A DNA stretch of 64,000 nt from Chlorops oryzae (taxonomy: Eukaryota > Arthropoda > Insecta > Diptera > Chloropidae): positions 9,247,697 to 9,311,696 of the forward strand of contig CM035807.1 in the NCBI GenBank assembly GCA_020466095.1, in the 5' to 3' direction. Below, piece by piece: positions 54,531 to 64,000 of this stretch (the stretch's first letter is position 1; each line of letters opens with the position of its first letter). A program made the translations under genes and the position numbers. The notes below the pieces were generated by a model. That model was not told the DNA's origin and did no database searches. It saw only the letters and a program-made list of their open reading frames with translations.

Positions 54531-56790
54531 TTAAAATATTTCAGGAATTTTATTAAATCTCGCTTGTCTAATTAGTTGCTCACAAATAACTTTCTCAATT
54601 TGCTCCACCGAATCGCTTTCGACATTATTAAATAAACAAAAATTCTGTAATGTCTCCAATGCCAAAAGTGCTGCATTTGCACTTGGTACTGTGATTTCCC
54701 CTTTTTCATTCTCGTTTTGATCGCTACCTGCATCACTTTCAGCAGCAGCAGCAGCATTGTCTCCAGCCTCATCGTAGCTAAATTCGTTTTCTGAATTTGA
54801 AGAGCTCATTTGTAGAGGATCATCTTCCTCACGCTTGATTTTCACTTTAGGTGCATTTTGTGTGCATTTTATATGATCGTCTATGTGTATGTAGTCCATT
54901 TTATTTTTTATTAATTTCAAAATTGAATTTTTATCAATCTCTGATTGATCTGTTTTGTCGTGTGCTATGAAACCAGACTGAAAAAATAGAAAATTATTTT
55001 ATATAAGTGTTGATATATTCAGCTCCTTTGGAAAATCCATTCAAATGTGTTGATTTTAATAGCTCTCACTTTTAATATGGAGAAAATTTACATTTATTTG
55101 TTTAAGAGTATTCAATGACAAGCTAACACGAAAATAGGGTTGAAAGTGACTTGAAGAAATCAACAGTTTACGATCTTGACGAAGAACATTTGAATAGGTT
55201 TATATCCCACTGGAGGTGGGTACAAAAATAAGCTACTTTAGATTTACCTTTTCGAAACATTTTGCAATAGTTTGCGGCTTAATAAGTGACCAAGATTTTT
55301 TGATCAAAAACAAAGCATTCAGCGATGAGAATGATTGAAGGAATTGCCGTAAACTTTGTCCACGTTCGAAAGCGCAGAGTTGCTTCTTAACCATCTGTTC
55401 TCGATATTGAACTTTAAATGCTTTAATAATTCCGAAATCAAGTGGCTGTATTAGAATCGATGAATTCGGCTCTAAATAATGAACTTTAATATTTTTAAGT
55501 TCATTTGTAATTTGATGACAATTGTTCTTATTCACAAAGAGTACGATATTTTTCATTGCGAGTGACAGTTCGATATCTAATGTACTCAAAATAGCGTTCC
55601 AATGTTGGATTGTAAATAATGCGTTCTTACTGACAAAGTATGGTAATGGAACTTTCAGATTATTAGCCGTCGTTGGAATATCTTTGCCAATAACATAGAT
55701 TTTTTTAAAGCTACCAGTTGCATTACATATTAATAGCACTGTAAACCGTGCACGCTGCATCTGAACATCCTTCACATTTGTATCCTTTCCCGCGTGACAT
55801 AAATCAGGTACAGCTTTATAATACAATCCAAATTCATGTGCGTTGAAAATGCAATCGGTATTATAAGCCTGCAAGATTGTTTGCTTTGGCGTTTCCTCCG
55901 TTTTAACGCTATCATCATTCGGCTTATTCGAATTCGATTTGCCAATTTTAATATTCTCACGCTTACACCAACGGTATAACCAGTTTGAGCCAGGATTGAA
56001 GTCTTCATTTAATTTGACAGCTAATTCTTTTGCCTTTTCAAGAATCATTGCTTTTGTTAGAACTGCATTTTCTTCTTTAATTTCCTTTACCCAGACTTCA
56101 AGTGCCTTTTCCACTGTTCCATGCATTCCACCTCGCTGTCTCTTTCGGTCTAGATTTTTTCCCTTTACCTGCGGGGGAGTTTTGAATGGATTAAAGCAAA
56201 AGTTTCAATTGGTTTGGCGTTATGTTAAGTTGTTTTATAAAGTGAATCTAGCATGGATCTTAATGGACCTATCATAGACCTAATGTCACAGTTAAACGGT
56301 GAAAGACCGAAATGCATATTTATATAACATAAGAGAAGTATTTAAATATTTAAATATATAAGAGAAGTATTTAAATATAAAAAAAATCGCAAAGTTATCG
56401 TAATTATCAATATTTCGAGAACAATGTTTTGAAACAATTAAGAAAGTGAAGGAAGATATGCGAAGAAAAGAGATAGTTATTTATTAAATGTTCCGGAACA
56501 ATCTGTGCTTCTCTTTCTTTCTCAGGCATTCAAATGGGATGTTTTCGGAACATGTTCGATGACTCTCGAGTAATAGTTCTCTCGCATATACAGAGCCCAG
56601 TTAAGCAAGTTTCACTGTATGTACTTACCGCTCTAAGTCGAATATTGTCTTCACTTCTTATGATTCTGTTAATTGTCGACTTGTTAATGTTATATTTGGT
56701 GCAAAGCTTCCGTTTGTCTGTATTCTTCTTCCAATCATTCAGCACTTCTAGCTTCTCCTTCAAAGTCAAAACATTGACTCGTCTATTCAT
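54531..56790 (-). CDS. Domesticated CENP-B/jerky-type transposase (cag-like), catalytic triad degenerate
   Basis: Three exons, 56790-56629, 56168-55248 and 54977-54531, all phase 0, giving 509 residues. Domains in order: an N-terminal psq/CENP-B helix-turn-helix (LTLKEKLEVLNDWKK, KYNINKSTINRIIR), a second CENP-B-type DNA-binding helix region (ALEVWVKEIKEEN to SNWLYRWCKRENIKIG), a DDE_1 domain, and an acidic tail with a C-terminal helix. In pogo/Tigger transposases the catalytic acids lie in NADETG, a DNxxxH motif and QPLDxG. Here the first is NAHEFG, the second is VNKNNCH, and only QPLDFG keeps its Asp, so cutting activity is not expected. Introns, intact frame and absence of terminal repeats point to a host gene with DNA-binding function. 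It may correspond to Drosophila cag, which I recall as a CENP-B-like gene, but I cannot confirm orthology. Confidence 0.85.
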
Positions 56791-60280
<3,490 letters not shown>

Positions 60281-60543
60281 AAGGAGTTTCGTGTCGATCA
60301 TCGTGCGAGCAAAGCGAATTGAGCATCTATCATTCTATTAGTCTTAGAAATTTATAACACGGTGGGTGTTTTTTTTATACGAAGCTTTAGACTGCCAACA
60401 CTATTCTTTTTGCTTTAATTATTACAATTGGATTCGGATTAACAGTTTATGTAGCAGTCAATAATGTAAGTCCGTATATCAACTACAAATATAAGTAATC
60501 AATGTTTCTGTGGTTTTGAGGAAAAACTGCTTATATTGATTTA

Positions 60544-60678
60544 GGGGCTCGCTCCAGTTCCGTCAGAAATGAAAAACTTCATACAAAAAAACACTTCAGA
60601 AAATTTCTGATTCATTTCTGAAGCGTTTTTTTTTTTTAAATGAAGTTCTTCATTTCTGACAGAACTGGAGCGAGCTCC
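60544..60678. mobile_element. 135-bp MITE with TTA flanks
   Basis: The ends GGGGCTCGCTCCAGTTCC and inverted GGAGCTCGCTCCAGTTCT continue into TCAGAAATGAA on both arms. TTA lies outside both ends (60541-60543, 60679-60681). A diverged copy is in mask intron 13 (about 24795-24895). Confidence 0.8.
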
Positions 60679-61182
60679 TTAAGCATAAAAATCATTTCAA
60701 AATCCACCGTCTCAAACATCCGAGATTTTATTAAAAATCTAAAAAAAAAAAAAATATTCAATTATGAAGAATGATAAAAAGCTTCTCATATTGCTATAAA
60801 ATGAAATGCCTCCTGAGAGAGATTAGACATTTTTGTTTGACTTTGAATGGTGGCTTTTCTTGAAAACCGACAGAGATAATTCGTATTATTCCGTTTACTG
60901 GATGTGCTCACTCAGGCCCTATTGTACATTAAACTTATTGAAAGAAACGTTATCGATTTAAGCAAATTTTCCTCTACGACCGCAGATTTATGCTGAAGCT
61001 TAGCAATAACAATTATTGAGCTACGATCGCTTTTGTTGTTTTACGCGTCGTATGATTTGAAATATAATTTTTAAAAGTTCCCTTTTAGGGTCATAGTCTT
61101 TAACCCAGTTTAAACTTTTTTAAAATACTTTAAACCTTCAAATGGTAGTCTTGAGGAGAATTAAAATCCAGGCTTATTAATC

Positions 61183-61322
61183 TCATATGAAAATTTTGGA
61201 AATGTTCGAATAATATCAAAGATATTTGGTTGAGTTAAACTGGCATGAAGAATAGTTTTCATGCCAGTTTAATTTAATTAAATATATTTTCAATATTCGA
61301 ATTTTTCAAAAATTTTCATATA
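61183..61322. repeat. Imperfect 140-bp hairpin
   Basis: A perfect 14-bp core stem TAAACTGGCATGAA around a short loop is extended on both sides by diverged arms (ATGAAAATTTT...AATTCGAATA on one side and its inverse on the other). Probably an old MITE. Confidence 0.6.
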
Positions 61323-62295
61323 AAATTATATGATTGTGTCGCAGTAGTGATATAGACCTGGGACTTTACACTGTAGTTCGACTCGGAATGCTATTCTATT
61401 CGAACACTAAATCCGAGTCGAACGAATAACAATAATGACGTATAAAGAACCTCCGACACTCGAGCAAGAGAGTATGAAACGTTCCTATAAAGAACAGTGT
61501 CGTGGTTTAAGCTTTCATGAAAACTATCATTTGAAAGTGTAAACCTTCAAAAAGAATAAACTAAGACGAAGACTACGACCCTTGTAGCTGAAAGGCTGAA
61601 ATGGAAAAATGAAAATTGAGCGAAAAAATCTTCTACAAAAAACTAAATTGCAAACTTTGTTGCATTTAATTATTCACACAATATTGAGTAATCATTAAAA
61701 AGTATTTAAATGCTTTAATATTCCATATTTGATTATTTACGAGATCGATAAAATTTATTATGCAATTTTGTTATCAATTTAACTCTTTAACGAAACAGTT
61801 CAATTATAATTTTATATAGATTTTTTTTCTGTAGGTTAAAATAATTTGCCCAAAGAATTGCATACCTTATAGATACTTCAATTTTGTAATGCTTTCAATT
61901 AACCTTTTTTTTATATTCCTGAGCATGATCTGAGATCGCTGAAGTGAAAATACGAGGAGGTTGCAAAACAATTTTTAAGTTAATAGTTTTTTATTTCAAT
62001 TTCGAGATTTTGAAATCAAATTCAGAGACAGAACATCAAAGCGTAGTCGAATCCTTCATAAGAGCTTTGCTTAAATATTCAAAGAATGTGGACTTCGAGT
62101 AAAAATATTGAACAGAGAACCTTGGCTTGTATGTATTAGACCTTGATTCGTTTGAATAATTGACTTATGAGTTTCAAATAATGTATTTAAGCTTTATCTC
62201 GATCGATTTAAGTTAGATATTTATCTCATTTTATTGAATACCATGCGGAACAGGTCGATTTATAGAAGTTCGATTAGAATTGAAGAGATTATGAC

Positions 62296-62536
62296 TAGAG
62301 CGTGTATTTTTAAGCATTTATAAATTTGAAGCATACTTTGTGGGCGGGATATTTTTTTTCTTATCACCATTTTGGAAATAAGTAGCGAGTTTGAACTTCA
62401 AGGGGATTTCCTAGCTTTGAAAAAGTCTTAAATAGGCTAAAAATCGATTTGAATCTTAACTTTATGTAAATTTAACAAATTTTTTGCCCCATAAAGTACG
62501 CTTCAATTTTATAAATGCTTAAAAATACACGCTCTA
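62296..62536. mobile_element. 241-bp hAT-type MITE with 8-bp target duplication
   Basis: The ends TAGAGCGTGTATTTTTAAGC and its exact inverse delimit the element. ATTATGAC lies directly outside both ends (62288-62295, 62537-62544). The subterminal AAATTTGAAGCATACTTT is inverted with small changes. No coding capacity. Confidence 0.92.
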
Positions 62537-63355
62537 ATTATGACATAACAATGCTCTGATTCGGTATAAAAATAATTTCTCTATTTATGAGTAGTCCGCT
62601 AGAAAGAGTTTCGACTGTGTTTTTACAAGAACACAATTTGACATTCTAATTTTGAGACGTCTCTTTTCTTTTATGAATTTCACCCATTTCGGGCTTTGCC
62701 GTTCGTTCTGTTGAAAATTTGTAATTCCCGATTCGAATAAAATTGCTTCAAATGTATTCAAATTAAGGCGTTGTCAAAATTAAAACAGAATTCGATTTTA
62801 GTTGTTAAAATATAAAAGTCTCTTATATCAATTAAAAACCATGCGATCGCAGACATGGTTAATTAAATTATTTTTAGATTTTATTTGCAACCTCTTCGGG
62901 AAAAGCTCAAACTATTCAAATATCGCCTTTAGTTAGATAATTCAATTGTCACTTAGAAATTTATTTTGATCTTTCCTTCGTTCCTCTCTCCTTGTGTGGC
63001 GCCTTTTTCGATTAAATATTCTCCAATTATTATTTTCCCCTTAGTTAATTGAAATGTTGAAAAAATAATTTAAAAAGCATTTAGATGCATTTTAAACCAT
63101 ATAAATGTTAATATACATAAACTTAAAATCGTAGATAATATGAATTTATAATAAACTTTATATAAAATATGAATTTCGTCGTTTACTTTAAGTTGGTTTT
63201 TCCAGCTTTTAAATAATATTTCGAATAGTTTTCATGATGCAGATTTTCGGATCTTTCTTTCGATCTTTTCCAATATTTTGGCAATTTTTTGCCATTAAAT
63301 TTTTCATTCAGAATTTAATTTTTTTTTGAAATTTCCACGCAATATTTTTTAATAG

Positions 63356-64000
63356 AAGGCATTTCTATGCCATCAAAAACAAAACTGTTGCACAGTGGGT
63401 TATTTTAAGTGAATTAGAAGAGAAAAATGAATATTTCAAGAGTTCAATAGGTTAATGAATTTCGGGAATTGCTTTCGCCGTTACATGCTGGAAAATGTCG
63501 ACTGTTCTTTTGCTTCGAAACATCTTCAAATCGAACAAAAAGAGTAAATGTAGTGAAATATTTGAACAGAGGAGACACGCAAATAGAGAGGCATCGCCTC
63601 TAAGCGGCTAATTCCAATAACGTTTTTATGCTTTTTGGGGACGTTTGGATTTTGGTGTCGATCTCTTATTAATGGCAATCTCTACAAATATCACAAAATA
63701 AAGTCTAAGGATTTATACTTTTTATTATTTTGATGTATTACGGATTTCCACCAAATATGATTTTAATAGATAATAAGAGCAATGTTCTATGCCACAAAAA
63801 TCAAAACTGTCTGCACAGTCGGGTTATTTTAACAGTAATTAGAAGGAAAAATGAGTATATTTCAATTGTATGTTCAATAGGTTAATGAATTTCGGGAATT
63901 GCTTTTGCGGCTGTATCATGCTGTGCAAAATGATAGACTGTTCTTGTCTGCTTCGAAACATCTTCGAATGATCGATACAAAAAGAGTAAATATAAATATT
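63356..64000. repeat. Tandem duplication, period about 420 bp, running off the window
   Basis: The first copy begins near 63356 (TTCTATGCCATCAAAAACAAAACTG) and the second near 63786 (TTCTATGCCACAAAAATCAAAACTG). Shared blocks include TTCAATAGGTTAATGAATTTCGGG, GACTGTTCTT and AACATCTTC. The copies differ by many one- to two-base insertions. It continues beyond base 64000, so copy number is unknown. Confidence 0.8.

Larger units (their letters stand above)
60281..64000. other. Abi 3' side and gene-free region
   Basis: The first few hundred bases are the presumed Abi 3' UTR. After that I see only repeats: MITEs at 60544-60678 and 62296-62536, hairpins at about 61183-61322 and 61376-61425, and a tandem duplication from about 63356 to the end. 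No supported coding exon. Confidence 0.5.

Overview
The window is animal nuclear DNA, almost certainly from a higher fly (Diptera, Schizophora) outside the genus Drosophila. The evidence is AT-rich DNA with spliced genes, recognisable orthologues of Drosophila mask, beta-PheRS, Abi and CG8507, CAG/CAA-rich coding tracts, and many short non-autonomous DNA transposons with insect-type target duplications. There are no bacterial genes, operons, CRISPR arrays or intact autonomous transposons. The species cannot be named from sequence alone.

Layout. Bases 1-5100 are gene-free: a minisatellite of about 1.1 kb with a TTTTTATAA unit, then nested repeats (2441-4697). At 5102-6636 (+) lies a spliced gene of the DXO/Rai1 decapping-nuclease family that has lost most catalytic acids and carries one frameshift. 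Two MITE-like elements and a DRE-like promoter cluster follow. beta-PheRS, the phenylalanyl-tRNA synthetase beta subunit, is at 8712-10874 (+). From 10875 to 17277 there are repeats, T-tracts and two unidentified candidate exons on the minus strand.

The centre is one giant minus-strand gene, mask (17278-48437). I could place 16 coding exons, including two ankyrin blocks, an acidic tract, many polyglutamine tracts, one KH domain and a 10-codon terminal exon. Its first introns hold most of the transposon debris. Bases 48438-51927 contain the upstream side of mask and hAT-type elements. The right part holds the ER chaperone RAP (CG8507, 51928-53478, +), a domesticated CENP-B/jerky-type transposase gene (54531-56790, -) and Abi (58447-60280, +). 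The last two genes are head to head, and a 1-kb element with perfect 124-bp inverted arms lies between them. From 60281 to 64000 there are only repeats and AT-rich sequence.

The genes are ordinary independent eukaryotic transcription units, not a system. mask is a scaffold in receptor-tyrosine-kinase and Hippo signalling, Abi belongs to the WAVE actin-nucleation complex, RAP chaperones LDL-receptor-family proteins, and beta-PheRS charges tRNA-Phe. The points most worth a second look are the catalytically degenerate DXO-family protein, the catalytically degenerate domesticated transposase and the inverted repeat in its shared promoter region, a cluster of non-triplet indels in low-complexity coding tracts of mask (probably assembly errors, which would make gene finders fragment the gene), and several well-bounded hAT and TTAA-target elements.
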